A stretch of 53,774 nucleotides of DNA from Acidobacteriota bacterium (lineage in GTDB: Bacteria; Acidobacteriota; UBA6911): NCBI GenBank assembly GCA_016934295.1, contig JAFGTD010000036.1, positions 1 through 53,774 of the forward strand, written 5' to 3'. A model generated the notes under the pieces. That model had not been told where the DNA came from. It saw only the letters and a list, made by a program, of their open reading frames with translations, and did not search any database. The first letter of the stretch is position 1; the number at the start of each line of letters is the position of its first letter. Below, piece after piece: positions 1 through 8,709 of this stretch. Both the position numbers and the translations under genes were made by a program.

Positions 1-31
1 ACCGATTCCGATTCCGAGACCGACCCCGACA
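1..31. repeat. Truncated copy of the composite GATTCC/GACCCC hairpin element
   Basis: The first 31 bases are built of GATTCC, GAGACC and GACCCC hexamer-like units. They match the right half of the core seen at about 11550-11580 (same order: CCGATTCCGAT, then GAGACCGACCCC). The rest of the copy lies outside the window. It is followed by a small perfect hairpin AGCCGCT-TTG-AGCGGCT (41-57). Confidence 0.75.
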
Positions 32-169
32 ATTTTTTCAAGCCGCTTTGAGCGGCTCATTGTATAAAGCCTTCGGCTGGGACCGGAGGATATTTACTCC
101 TAAAATTGTGATATAAGGTGAAAAATACCGTAGGTGTGAAGTAAATGTTCATGGCGGTTTTACTGTATA

Positions 170-222
170 TTCCGTATCGCAGGCCAACGTGCAATGTTCA
201 AACGTGCAACGTTTAACGAAGC
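170..222. repeat. AACGT-rich intergenic repeat
   Basis: Short run of ACGTGCAA / AACGTTTAACG motifs just upstream of ppsR. The same vocabulary occurs at about 25072-25120, 27283-27470 and 50835-50888. No function is evident; it sits in what should be the promoter/leader of the following gene. Confidence 0.5.
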
Positions 223-243
223 GGTATTTTTTGAGGATTCGTA

Positions 244-1062
244 ATGGCCGGAAAGAAAAAGCTGACAATATTTCTGGTGTCCGACGGTAGGGCTGAAACA
301 GCCGCCAGGGTTCTGCAGGCTGCGGCGGTGCAGTTTGAAGGAGAGGAATACCGGGTCGAACGTCGGCGAAATATCCGAACGCCGGAGGCAGTCCACCGGG
401 TTGTTAAAGAAGCCGAGAGGTTGGGTGCGATCATTTTCTTCACCCTGGTCGGGAAAGAAACGCGCAAGGTCATGCACCAGGCGATGGGAAGAAATATCGA
501 AATTATTGACCTGCTTGGTCCCGTCATTACCGCGCTCCACAGCCGTTTCAAGAGAGAGCCGGGAGCGGTTCCGGGACTGCTCTACGATCTGGAGCGCGAC
601 CATTACGACCGCATGACCGCTTTCGATTACGTATTGACGCATGACGACGGGCAGCGAATCCATGAGCTGAACCGGGCCGATGTGGTGCTGACCGGAGTGT
701 CCCGGTCCTCAAAGAGTTCGACCTGTTTCTATCTTGCCTTCCAGGGAGTTCGCGCGGCGAATGTGCCCCTGGTGCCGGGGATGGATCCGCCCCCTCAATT
801 ATTGAAGCTGCCCCCGAATCGTGTGGTCGGACTTCGAATCAATGTACAGCGTCTTGTAAGGGTTCGGGAAGCGAGAATGCCCGATCTGGGACTGGATGTC
901 GACCAGGACTATGCCGACCAGAGAGCCGTAGCCGCCGAAGTCAATTATGTTAACCGTCTTATGGACAAGCGGAAATGGAACACCGTTGATGTTTCCTATC
1001 TTGCTGTTGAAGAGATAGCCCGGCAGGTTCTGCATCTTCGATGGCCTATGCGCAGAAGATAG
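244..1062 (+). CDS. ppsR: Pyruvate, phosphate dikinase regulatory protein (kinase/pyrophosphorylase, DUF299)
   Basis: A 272-residue protein, the usual length of the PPDK/PEP-synthase regulatory family. This bifunctional enzyme inactivates PPDK or PpsA by ADP-dependent phosphorylation of a threonine and restores it by phosphate-dependent pyrophosphorylation. It sets the direction of the pyruvate-phosphoenolpyruvate step in the cytoplasm. The family P-loop is visible at residues 151-159 (GVSRSSKSS), after an N-terminal region that opens with the typical FLVSDGRAETA. The conserved NVPLVPG and VGLRI segments follow. The start is ATG 244 with GAGG at 233-236. No PPDK or PpsA gene lies in the window, so the target is inferred from the family. 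Confidence 0.9.
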   Translation: MAGKKKLTIFLVSDGRAETAARVLQAAAVQFEGEEYRVERRRNIRTPEAVHRVVKEAERLGAIIFFTLVGKETRKVMHQAMGRNIEIIDLLGPVITALHSRFKREPGAVPGLLYDLERDHYDRMTAFDYVLTHDDGQRIHELNRADVVLTGVSRSSKSSTCFYLAFQGVRAANVPLVPGMDPPPQLLKLPPNRVVGLRINVQRLVRVREARMPDLGLDVDQDYADQRAVAAEVNYVNRLMDKRKWNTVDVSYLAVEEIARQVLHLRWPMRRR

Positions 1063-1064
1063 TA

Positions 1065-1086
1065 GGGGCGAACACAAGTTCGCCCC
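1065..1086. repeat. GGGGCGAAC hairpin repeat, copy 1
   Basis: Perfect 9-bp inverted repeat GGGGCGAAC-ACAA-GTTCGCCCC beginning 3 bases after the ppsR stop codon. Related hairpins occur at 27484-27539, 36163-36183 and 51006-51026. Its position after a stop codon is compatible with a role in transcript ends, but there is no clear T-run. Confidence 0.7.
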
Positions 1087-1212
1087 AATTGGTAATTGTT
1101 TTGTTGTTTACAAGCCATAATATAAAAGTCCAATATAAGAGCAATAATTCACGATTATCTGGAATCATTTCTAAAACGGGCGATGATAAGTGCCTGAAAA
1201 GCGGGAGGCGAA

Positions 1213-1743
1213 ATGGACGAGGATTCAATGGATTCTGTACCGGACAATACGTTCAGAGAAGAAGTTAAGCCGGTGGATATCGGAATTGAACAGCCTGAAG
1301 AGATTCTTTTAACGGCGGATGGACGGAAATTTCTCAACCAGACAAGACCGTGGGTACGGTTCATGGCCATTATTGTGTTTATCGGGGCCGCCGTTTCGTT
1401 GCTTGTAGGTTTGATGTCATTTCTTTTTGAAGTAACCGGAAGCCTGTTCGGCGCACAGGATGAAGTTTTCGGAGGGCTGCGCGGCGGCGGTTTTATTTTA
1501 GGATTGGTTTATTTCGTTCTGGCGATCCTGTACATTCCACCCGGAATTTTCCTGACCCGGTATGCATCGGCGATCAGGACTCTGGAATCGACGGGCACAT
1601 CCAAAGCGCTTGAAAATGCGCTGAAATATCAAAAATCTTTCTGGCGTTACATAGGAATGCTCACTGTAGTCAGCTTGATTGTTGCAGCCGCGGTTATCGC
1701 CTTTTCCTTCGCCATTGCCTTATTCATGGTTGTGAACAGATAA
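1213..1743 (+). CDS. Small integral membrane protein (DUF5362-like)
   Basis: A 176-residue protein with a soluble N-terminal tail of about 45 residues. Three predicted transmembrane segments follow, at about residues 50-78, 92-116 and 140-172. The middle loop contains a glycine-rich stretch and the conserved-looking FLTRYASAI. The pattern resembles the DUF5362 group of bacterial membrane proteins; no function is known to me. The start is ATG 1213 with a good Shine-Dalgarno (GGGAGGCG) immediately upstream. It stands alone between ppsR and trmFO on the same strand, about 150 and 135 bases away, so it is probably an independent unit. Confidence 0.7.
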   Translation: MDEDSMDSVPDNTFREEVKPVDIGIEQPEEILLTADGRKFLNQTRPWVRFMAIIVFIGAAVSLLVGLMSFLFEVTGSLFGAQDEVFGGLRGGGFILGLVYFVLAILYIPPGIFLTRYASAIRTLESTGTSKALENALKYQKSFWRYIGMLTVVSLIVAAAVIAFSFAIALFMVVNR

Positions 1744-1821
1744 CAGGCCGGGAACGCCTTCGTCAATTTCCGTTACAGGACAGCGAAGTACCGCACTCCT
1801 GGCTTCACAAAAGCCGTGTCT

Positions 1822-1860
1822 TTTTAATCTGCAATCTTTAATCTTTAATCTTCAATCACT
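1822..1860. repeat. AATCTTCAATC-type intergenic repeat, copy 1
   Basis: A run of near-identical octamers (AATCTTTA, AATCTTCA) lies directly ahead of trmFO. A second copy sits at about 4468-4496, directly ahead of polA. In both cases it fills the leader region. Function unknown. Confidence 0.55.
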
Positions 1861-1879
1861 TATCCACTAGAATCTTCCA

Positions 1880-3196
1880 ATGAAGCCCGGAATAAAAGTG
1901 ATCGGCGGCGGTCTCGCCGGATCGGAGGCTGCATGGCAGATAGCCCGGCAGGGACTGGATGTCGAGTTGTATGAAATGCGGCCCTGTGTGATGACGCCGG
2001 CGCATACAACGGACAGGCTTGGCGAACTGGTTTGCAGCAATTCACTGAAGTCGGAACAGGAGGGGACGGCACCGTTTCTTCTTAAACAGGAACTGCGGCG
2101 GATGGGCAGCCTGCTGCTGCAGATAGCCGACGAAGCAAAAATCCCCGCCGGGCATGCACTGGCGGTGGATCGGTTGCAGTTCAGCCGGCGCATTACAGAG
2201 GAAATCCTGAAGGTTCCCGGGATCAAAGTCGTTCGCGAAGAGGTCCGCAGCCTTCCCGACGACGGCATAGCGATTGTAGCCACGGGCCCCCTGACGTCGC
2301 AGCCGCTGTCCGAAGCCATTGTCCGTTTTGCCGGGGCGCAGAACCTGTATTTCTATGATGCGATTTCCCCCATCGTCGACGCCGGAACGCTGGATCCTTC
2401 GAAGCTCTTCTTCGCATCGCGTTACGGCAAAGGGGGAGAGGATTACCTGAATGCTCCCCTGTCCCGTGAAGAATATCATCGATTTTACGAAGCCCTGGTC
2501 CATGCGGAATCGGCGCCCCTGAAGGAATTTGAGAGGCCGGTTTATTTCGAAAGCTGCCTCCCGATTGAGGAACTGGCGCGCAGGGGGGTGGATACCCTGC
2601 GGTTCGGGCCGATGAAGCCGGTAGGCCTGATCGATCCCAATACGGGGAAGCGGCCTTATGCGGCTGTGCAGTTGCGCCGGGAAAACAGGATGGCCGATTG
2701 CTACAACCTGGTAGGATTCCAGAATCACATGAAGTATCCGGAGCAGTTGCGTATTTTCAGGATGATTCCCGGTCTCGAGAAAGCCGAGTTTATGCGATTC
2801 GGCCAGATACACAGGAATTCCTATATTCATTCGCCCCGCCTGCTGCGTCCGACTCTCCAGAGCAGAACAGCGCCCGGTCTCTTTTTTGCAGGGCAGATAT
2901 GCGGGGTTGAGGGCTATATCGAATCCATAGCCATGGGACTCCTGGCCGGGATGAATGCGGGGCGTCTGGCCAGGGGGAAAACACCGGTATCTCCGCCCGG
3001 ACAAACCGCCTGCGGCAGCCTCCTGAACTATATTACCTTTGAAGGATTAAAGAGTTTTCAACCCGCAAACATAACTTTCGGACTCCTGGAGACGGACGAG
3101 GAATTGAAAAAGCGGGTTCGCGACAAGAAGGAAAGGCGCCGGATACAGGTGCGTGAAGCTCTTCAAAATATGGAAGAATGGATTAATACAATCTAA
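1880..3196 (+). CDS. trmFO: Methylenetetrahydrofolate--tRNA-(uracil-5-)-methyltransferase TrmFO
   Basis: A 438-residue flavoprotein that makes 5-methyluridine at position 54 of tRNA, using methylenetetrahydrofolate as carbon donor and FAD/NAD(P)H as reductant. The FAD-binding glycine motif is at residues 9-14 (GGGLAG). The two conserved cysteines of the family are in place: C52 in LVCSNSLKSE and C226 in FESCLPIEELA. The segments GFQNHMKYPEQ and FAGQICGVEGYIES are also diagnostic. Length matches the family (about 435-440). The start is ATG 1880 and no strong ribosome-binding site is visible. It is followed by xerC, a neighbour pairing seen in many bacteria; the 63-base gap suggests cotranscription. 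Confidence 0.95.
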   Translation: MKPGIKVIGGGLAGSEAAWQIARQGLDVELYEMRPCVMTPAHTTDRLGELVCSNSLKSEQEGTAPFLLKQELRRMGSLLLQIADEAKIPAGHALAVDRLQFSRRITEEILKVPGIKVVREEVRSLPDDGIAIVATGPLTSQPLSEAIVRFAGAQNLYFYDAISPIVDAGTLDPSKLFFASRYGKGGEDYLNAPLSREEYHRFYEALVHAESAPLKEFERPVYFESCLPIEELARRGVDTLRFGPMKPVGLIDPNTGKRPYAAVQLRRENRMADCYNLVGFQNHMKYPEQLRIFRMIPGLEKAEFMRFGQIHRNSYIHSPRLLRPTLQSRTAPGLFFAGQICGVEGYIESIAMGLLAGMNAGRLARGKTPVSPPGQTACGSLLNYITFEGLKSFQPANITFGLLETDEELKKRVRDKKERRRIQVREALQNMEEWINTI

Positions 3197-3214
3197 GCCT
3201 CTTGTAGTTTTAAA

Positions 3215-3245
3215 CCTGGAACCGGAAACGGGAAACGGGAAACGT
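3215..3245. repeat. GGAAACG tandem repeat
   Basis: Three back-to-back GGAAACG units preceded by GGAACC, in the trmFO-xerC gap. A related array, three 14-base units containing GGGAAACG, is at 20091-20132. Confidence 0.55.
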
Positions 3246-3259
3246 GTTAAGATTTCGCC

Positions 3260-4225
3260 ATGGATGGAACACTATTGATCTGGATTGAGAAATATCTGGA
3301 TTACCTGCGTTTTCAAAGAAATGCTTCGTCCCATACGATACGGAACTATGCTTCCGACCTGCAGCAGTTCCTCCAATACCTGACGCATACCCCGGAAGGA
3401 GAGCAGCGGCCGGAGCCGGAACTGGAGCAGATAGACAACCTCACAATACGGGAATTTCTTGGGACCCTCTACCAGAAGAGGAACAAAAAATCTTCAATCG
3501 CCAGGAAGCTGGCATCCGTCCGTTCCTTTATGAAGTTCCTGTCCCTTCAGGAGGCGATCGGAACGAATCCGGCCAGGAATGTGGTTTCTCCGAAACAGGA
3601 AAGCCGTCTTCCGGATTACATGGCAATCGATTCTGTCGTAAGTCTGGTCGAATCGCCGGATACGGGCACCGACCTGGGGAAGCGCGATCGTGCGATTCTG
3701 GAGCTGTTATATGCCGCGGGTATTCGTGTCGGCGAGCTGGTCGGGCTGAATCTTGGGGATATCAGTATGGATGAAGGGCTTGTGCGTGTTTTGGGAAAGG
3801 GCTCCAAGGAACGCATTGTTCCATTCGGTGAACGGGCACGCGAATCCCTGGAAACCTATTTGAAGGTTAGGGGCAAGCGTATCCGTATAAAAAGAGAGCC
3901 GCAATCCGGAATGCGCCATTCCGAAGGGGAGGCCGTCTTTCTTAATGTTCGCGGCGGGAGACTGACGGCCAGAAGCGTATGGAATATTGTCGACCGCTAT
4001 GTGGGTCGTCTTGCTCAAAGGTTGAAAGTGCATCCCCATACCCTTCGCCATACCTTTGCAACCCACATGCTGAATGCCGGCGCCGATCTGCGTACGATCC
4101 AGGAGCTTCTGGGACATGAAAGCCTGTCGACGACCCAGAAGTACACCCATGTTTCGGTGGAGCATTTGATTAAGGTCTACGAATCCTGTCATCCTCGCGC
4201 CGGAAATAAATCGGGCAAGTCATGA
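3260..4225 (+). CDS. xerC: Site-specific tyrosine recombinase XerC
   Basis: A 321-residue tyrosine recombinase. With XerD it resolves chromosome dimers at dif during division. An N-terminal SAM-like core-binding domain covers about residues 5-105 and the catalytic domain about 120-310. The active-site set is complete: R156 (AGIRVGEL), K180 (LGKGSKER), H260 and R263 (HPHTLRHTF), H286 (LLGHESLS) and nucleophile Y295 (TTQKYTH). The start is ATG 3260. The chromosomal context after trmFO, with no integrase-type neighbours, supports a housekeeping Xer rather than a phage integrase. XerC versus XerD cannot be settled without the second paralogue. Its stop overlaps the next start (ATGA at 4222-4225). 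Confidence 0.92.
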   Translation: MDGTLLIWIEKYLDYLRFQRNASSHTIRNYASDLQQFLQYLTHTPEGEQRPEPELEQIDNLTIREFLGTLYQKRNKKSSIARKLASVRSFMKFLSLQEAIGTNPARNVVSPKQESRLPDYMAIDSVVSLVESPDTGTDLGKRDRAILELLYAAGIRVGELVGLNLGDISMDEGLVRVLGKGSKERIVPFGERARESLETYLKVRGKRIRIKREPQSGMRHSEGEAVFLNVRGGRLTARSVWNIVDRYVGRLAQRLKVHPHTLRHTFATHMLNAGADLRTIQELLGHESLSTTQKYTHVSVEHLIKVYESCHPRAGNKSGKS

Positions 4226-4449
4226 GCACTCTGAAAGTCGAATGTTATGCCGGGTACAAAGGGGACCAGTACCCGCTTCGTTTTGCCTTGCGGGACCGCA
4301 CATTGAAAGTCGAGGAGGTCGAAGATCAATGGTATAGTCCTTCCGAACAATTCTTTAAAGTGCGTGCAGATGACGGCAATCTGTATATCCTGTGCCATAA
4401 TGAAGGCAACGATGTCTGGACCCTGACCGCATTCCGGAAAACAGACTGA
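4222..4449 (+). CDS. Small conserved protein (DUF6504-like), coupled to xerC
   Basis: A 75-residue protein starting in the ATGA overlap with the xerC stop, hence probably translationally coupled. It is rich in charged and aromatic residues, with no signal peptide or membrane segment. The central segment, EDQWYSPSEQFFKVRADDGN followed by LYILCHN, resembles small bacterial domains of the DUF6504 type. I do not know a function. Position between xerC and polA on the same strand places it in a DNA-maintenance cluster, but that is only context. Confidence 0.7.
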   Translation: MSTLKVECYAGYKGDQYPLRFALRDRTLKVEEVEDQWYSPSEQFFKVRADDGNLYILCHNEGNDVWTLTAFRKTD

Positions 4450-4467
4450 GCAATTTTTAATTGTGTT

Positions 4468-4496
4468 TTTAATCTTCAATCTTCAATCTTTAATTG
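4468..4496. repeat. AATCTTCAATC-type intergenic repeat, copy 2
   Basis: AATCTTCAATCTTCAATC-like run just ahead of polA, matching the copy ahead of trmFO at 1822-1860. An in-frame GTG at 4463 would place this repeat inside polA, which argues against that upstream start. Confidence 0.55.
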
Positions 4497-4516
4497 CTGA
4501 TTTGGAAGGAATCCCC

Positions 4517-7141
4517 GTGAGTCAAAAACGTCTTTTCCTGATCGACGGCATGTCTCATATCTACCGCGCATTCTATGCAATACGCAACCTGAGCAATTCC
4601 AGCGGGATGCCTACGAATGCCGTTTTCGGCTTCACCTCCATGTTGCGAAAATTGATACAGGAGCAGAAACCGGAATATATCGGCGTGGCGCTGGATCTGG
4701 AGGGGCCTACCGTACGCCATGAGAAATATGAGGAATACAAAGCGACTCGCAAGCCGACGCCCCCGGATCTTATCCAGCAGATACCGTATATAAGAAAAGT
4801 CTGCGATGTGTTTCATGTTCCGGTTATCGGATACGAAGGATACGAAGCCGATGATGTGATCGGGACTCTTGCGTCTCAAGCGACGGAGCAGGGGCTGGAA
4901 ACGGTGATTGTGACGAGCGACAAGGATATGCTGCAGCTGGTGTCGAAGCACGTATGCGTCCTCGACACCATGAAGGATAACCTGATACTGGATGGCCCGA
5001 AGGTCGAAGAGAAAATGGGTGTCCGTCCGGATCAGGTGACCGATTTGTTGGGTCTTTGGGGGGATGCGTCGGATAATATCCCCGGCGCACCCGGGATCGG
5101 CGAGAAAGGCGCCAAGGATCTGATTCGGACATTCGGCAGTATCGAGGCCCTGCTGGAGGATCCCGACAAAGTCAAAAAAAAATCGTACCGGGAAAGCCTG
5201 CGCGATAACGCCGAGCTTATTCGCATGAGCCGGGAACTGGCCACAATTCAGAAAAACCTCCCCATACATCTGGACCTTTCGTCCCTGGTACTGTCCGAGC
5301 CCGACAGAAAATCCGCCTATGCCCTGTTCTCGGAGCTGGAATTCAATTCTTTAAAACGGGAATTCCACGATGAGGAAAAGCGTCCTCCCGTGAAAGGAAA
5401 ATGGTTTACGGATTCCGGATCCGACAGTATCTTGAAAAAACTGACGGCTGAAGAGGGGCTCTACGTGCAGCTCGGCTGTACTGAAAATGCTCTCGGACGA
5501 AAAACAGCCAGATTCGGATGTATTCTCGGCGATTCCGGAGATGCTCTTCTGTTCGATTTAAGCAATAAAGCCGATGCCGGATCCTGGCGACGCTTAATGG
5601 AAGACGGCGCGCTGCCGAAAATCTGCTGGGATTCGAAGCTATGGCTGCTTTCTCAACAGCCTCTTGGGATGCACGTTGCGGCGATGCCGGAAGATGCAAT
5701 GCTGATGGCTTTTTTGACGGCCTCGAATGCCGGAGATTATTCCCTGAGGCGCTGGGCTATGGACAGGCTGGATGTTTCATTGACCGAAGGGAGGATCGAA
5801 AATGGAGGCCTGCTTCCTCCGGATCCGGATAAAATGGCCGATAGTCTCTGCCTTCAGGTTGAGTCCCTGCGGCAGCTTTATAAAGCGTTGCAACCGAGTT
5901 TGGACCAGCAGAAACTCCGCGATCTTTATGAGGAGATCGAAAGACCCCTGGTTCCCGTGTTGGCGGATATGGAAGAGACGGGAATCAAAGTGGATCGTGG
6001 AATACTGCAGCAGATGTCTTCCGAAATGGAAAAGCAGCTCGAAGGGCTGACTCGTAAGATTTACGAAGCCGCGGGAGAAGAATTCAATATCAACTCGCCG
6101 AAACAGCTCGGGACCATCCTGTTCGAGAAACTGAACCTGCCGATCCGTAAGAAAACACGCAAGACGGGATCCTACAGCACGGACCAGGCTGTCCTTGAGG
6201 AACTTGCTCAGACCTACGACCTTCCGAAGCTGATTCTCGATTTCCGCCAGATTGCCAAGCTCAAGTCCACTTACGTGGATGCCCTGCCCGCGCTGGTTCA
6301 TCCGCAGACCGGAAGAGTGCACACATCCTTTAACCAGACCGGGGCCGCAACGGGACGCCTGTCGAGTTCCGATCCGAATCTGCAGAATATCCCGATCCGG
6401 TCCGATACGGGGCGCCTGATACGGCGAGCATTTGTCGCCGAGAAGGGAAATGTACTGATTTCGGCCGACTATTCCCAGGTGGAATTGCGTATTCTGGCAC
6501 ACCTTTCCGGGGACGAGGTCCTGGTCGATGCTTTCCGGGCGGGCGAAGACATACACGACAGAACGGCACGCGAAGTCTTCAGCGCAGCCGAAATGGATAA
6601 TCCGGCTGAATGCCGCCGGCGGGCCAAGGTAATCAACTTCGGAATTATTTACGGGCTTTCCGCGTTCGGGCTCTCTCAAACGCTGGGTATTTCAAGAGAG
6701 AAGTCCCAGGCTTTTATCGATGCCTATTTCCAGCGTTATCACGGCGTACGGACGTGGCTGGACGCAACCATTGAGGAAGCCCGCAGCATCGGCATGGTGA
6801 GAACTCTTTTCGGGAGGATTCGCCCCATTCCGGATATCCACAGCAAAGACTACAACATGAGGCAATTTGCAGAGCGGACTGCCGTGAACAGCCCGATTCA
6901 GGGTACCGCGGCGGATATAATCAAGATCGCCATGATTCGGGTCCATAAGGCTTTACGGCAAAAGCAGCTTTCGTCTAAAATTTTATTGCAGGTGCACGAC
7001 GAGCTGGTTCTTGAAGCCCCTGCCTCCGAAGTAGAAACAGTCTCCGCGCTTGTGCGGGAAGAAATGGAAGAAGCCGCCTCTCTGGAAGTGCCGCTTGATG
7101 TGGATTTAAAGGTCGCGGATAATTGGATGGATGCAAAATAA
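4517..7141 (+). CDS. polA: DNA polymerase I
   Basis: Family A polymerase of 874 residues for Okazaki-fragment processing and repair synthesis. The N-terminal 5'-3' exonuclease domain begins RLFLIDGMSHIYRAF and includes the helix-hairpin-helix PGIGEKGAKDL. The middle domain is in the place of the 3'-5' exonuclease, but the DxE motif expected at its start is absent (GLYVQLGC there), so proofreading is probably lost as in Taq-type enzymes. Polymerase motifs are intact: A (DYSQVELRI), B (RRRAKVINFGIIYG) and C (LQVHDELVLEAP). I chose GTG 4517 because GGAAGGA (4504-4510) precedes it and the protein then starts MSQKRLFLIDG. The in-frame GTG at 4463 would add 18 residues encoded by a repeat. Confidence 0.95.
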   Translation: MSQKRLFLIDGMSHIYRAFYAIRNLSNSSGMPTNAVFGFTSMLRKLIQEQKPEYIGVALDLEGPTVRHEKYEEYKATRKPTPPDLIQQIPYIRKVCDVFHVPVIGYEGYEADDVIGTLASQATEQGLETVIVTSDKDMLQLVSKHVCVLDTMKDNLILDGPKVEEKMGVRPDQVTDLLGLWGDASDNIPGAPGIGEKGAKDLIRTFGSIEALLEDPDKVKKKSYRESLRDNAELIRMSRELATIQKNLPIHLDLSSLVLSEPDRKSAYALFSELEFNSLKREFHDEEKRPPVKGKWFTDSGSDSILKKLTAEEGLYVQLGCTENALGRKTARFGCILGDSGDALLFDLSNKADAGSWRRLMEDGALPKICWDSKLWLLSQQPLGMHVAAMPEDAMLMAFLTASNAGDYSLRRWAMDRLDVSLTEGRIENGGLLPPDPDKMADSLCLQVESLRQLYKALQPSLDQQKLRDLYEEIERPLVPVLADMEETGIKVDRGILQQMSSEMEKQLEGLTRKIYEAAGEEFNINSPKQLGTILFEKLNLPIRKKTRKTGSYSTDQAVLEELAQTYDLPKLILDFRQIAKLKSTYVDALPALVHPQTGRVHTSFNQTGAATGRLSSSDPNLQNIPIRSDTGRLIRRAFVAEKGNVLISADYSQVELRILAHLSGDEVLVDAFRAGEDIHDRTAREVFSAAEMDNPAECRRRAKVINFGIIYGLSAFGLSQTLGISREKSQAFIDAYFQRYHGVRTWLDATIEEARSIGMVRTLFGRIRPIPDIHSKDYNMRQFAERTAVNSPIQGTAADIIKIAMIRVHKALRQKQLSSKILLQVHDELVLEAPASEVETVSALVREEMEEAASLEVPLDVDLKVADNWMDAK

Positions 7142-7246
7142 ATCGGAACCGGGACCGCCGGTTTACGTCTAATGACAAGAGCAGAGTGGGCGGATAAGAT
7201 TGCCCCGGTGGATTGCCGGAAGTATTATGATTCTAAAATATTGTAT

Positions 7247-7252
7247 TATAAT
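7247..7252 (+). promoter_or_regulatory. Putative -10 element (TATAAT) of the sigma-factor operon
   Basis: Perfect TATAAT 55 bases before the preferred sigma-factor start at 7307. No good -35 hexamer is seen at the usual spacing, so this is a weak call. The region is AT-rich compared with its surroundings. Confidence 0.35.
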
Positions 7253-7306
7253 GACTTGTAAAGAAAACGCCTGAAACCGATGGGTTTCCGAAAAGAGGAG
7301 AAAATA

Positions 7307-7954
7307 TTGCCTTCAGAACTCCGGGATGAATCCATAAGACTCCCTGCCATCGGACGAGGTCTTTCCCAGGATGCACGGAACGACGACAACGGTCTTGTGA
7401 GGGATTTTATTTCGGGAAACGATGCGGCATTCGCGCAGCTTGTGGGCAAGTACAAGGATGCGATAACCAACTATATAAATATGATCATCGGCGATTACGA
7501 TACATCCGTGGATCTCTGCCAGGAGACCTTTCTCAGGGTTTACCGGAATATCAACCGGTACAGCAACCTTTACCAGTTTTCCACCTGGATCTACCGGATA
7601 GCCACGAATCTTGCCATCGATGAGCTGCGGTATCGGAAACGTCGCGGTCGCGTGTTTCATCGCAACGTCTGGGGGAAAACGAAACAGGAGGAAGACGGTA
7701 CGCCGGAGTATGAAATCGCGGATGTCCGGTCCAACCCGAGGGACGAGATATTGAGGAAGGAAAGCGGCCGGATTCTGAAGGATGCTATCCGGTCGCTGCC
7801 TGAAAAATACAGGACTGCATTTATTATGAGAGAGGTTCAGGAATTGCCCTATGAGGCGATTTCGTCAATATTGAAGTGCTCGGCCGGGACGATAAAGTCC
7901 CGGCTGCATCGGGCGCGGGAGCTGCTCCAGAGGAAACTGGAGCACTACAGGTAA
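7307..7954 (+). CDS. ECF-type RNA polymerase sigma factor (RpoE-like)
   Basis: Sigma-70 family protein of the extracytoplasmic-function class, 215 residues from TTG 7307. Region 2 is clear: LVGKYKDAITNY, then DLCQETFLRVYRNI, and the -10-binding FSTWIYRIATNLAIDELR. Region 4 follows after a charged linker: LPEKYRTAFIMREVQELPYEAI and the helix-turn-helix CSAGTIKSRLHRARELL. I prefer TTG 7307 because AGAGGAG (7294-7300) sits 6 bases before it; an in-frame ATG at 7280 has no ribosome-binding site and would add nine residues. The next two genes encode a zinc anti-sigma factor and an envelope PDZ protein, so it probably governs an envelope-stress response. Confidence 0.9.
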   Translation: MPSELRDESIRLPAIGRGLSQDARNDDNGLVRDFISGNDAAFAQLVGKYKDAITNYINMIIGDYDTSVDLCQETFLRVYRNINRYSNLYQFSTWIYRIATNLAIDELRYRKRRGRVFHRNVWGKTKQEEDGTPEYEIADVRSNPRDEILRKESGRILKDAIRSLPEKYRTAFIMREVQELPYEAISSILKCSAGTIKSRLHRARELLQRKLEHYR

Positions 7955-8025
7955 CCCCGGCTTGCCCGGTTATGTTGTACGACGAAGAATGATTCAGGGT
8001 TCAAACCCGTAATGGAAAGACAATT

Positions 8026-8709
8026 ATGAACTGCCGTACATTTCAAAAGAACCTTGAAGATTACCTGGAGAACAGCCTGGATTTTGCCGGCCGGTTTGGA
8101 ATGGAAAGGCACGCCCGGCAATGCGCCCGATGCGGCCGTGAAATGGCCGAAGCCCAGCATTTGAGCCGGTTGGTTCGCGGTCTGGATAAAGTCAAGGCGC
8201 CTCCGAATTTCGAATCGACGGTTCTCAATGAAATAGGGGCGCGCAAGCTGCACAGCCGTTTCCCGATGTTTCGCAGTTTCCTGGTATTCGGCTTCGATAT
8301 GGTGTCCTGGAGACACTATGCATTGGCGGCTTCGATTGTTCTTATGCTCGGTTTGGGATTTCTCTACTGGCAGAATCTTGAAGAAAGAAATCCGTCTCAA
8401 CCTTCAACGTGGACGAAAGCCGATTCCATCAACCGTCCCGATATTGACGGGATTGAGGAAGGCCGGGTTTCTTCCATGGCGAATACGCTGATGCCTGGAG
8501 AAGATACTATGCACGGTACGGACAGTATCTTCGACAATGTTTCTGAAGAAGGGCTAAACGTCGATTATCGCTCGAGCGAATCCGATTACCGGGAATACAG
8601 AGCAATAGGCCCGGATGACCTTCCGATGATTATTCCATTGCCGGACAGGATCCATATGCGGGTGACTCCGCCTGCGGAAGAGTATTTTATTAGAAATGTC
8701 AGCCATTGA
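8026..8709 (+). CDS. Transmembrane anti-sigma factor with N-terminal zinc-finger (ZAS) domain
   Basis: A 227-residue protein. The N-terminal anti-sigma domain carries C3 and the H29-x3-C33-x2-C36 motif (HARQCARC), the zinc-binding signature of ZAS anti-sigma factors. One transmembrane helix is at about residues 97-116 (HYALAASIVLMLGLGFLYW). The remaining 110 or so residues would be periplasmic and show no recognisable sensor domain. It lies 71 bases after the ECF sigma gene, the usual order for a cognate pair, and its 3' end overlaps the next gene by 14 bases. Release would presumably need regulated proteolysis, but no site-1 or site-2 protease is encoded here. Confidence 0.85.
   Translation: MNCRTFQKNLEDYLENSLDFAGRFGMERHARQCARCGREMAEAQHLSRLVRGLDKVKAPPNFESTVLNEIGARKLHSRFPMFRSFLVFGFDMVSWRHYALAASIVLMLGLGFLYWQNLEERNPSQPSTWTKADSINRPDIDGIEEGRVSSMANTLMPGEDTMHGTDSIFDNVSEEGLNVDYRSSESDYREYRAIGPDDLPMIIPLPDRIHMRVTPPAEEYFIRNVSH

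Noticed and set aside
3260-4225. xerC as a phage or integron integrase
   Set aside because: Housekeeping neighbours (trmFO, polA), no attachment-site duplication and no cargo genes.
7141-7163. AACCGG/CCGGTT hairpin after polA as an intrinsic terminator
   Set aside because: Only six pairs and no T-run; not enough to call.
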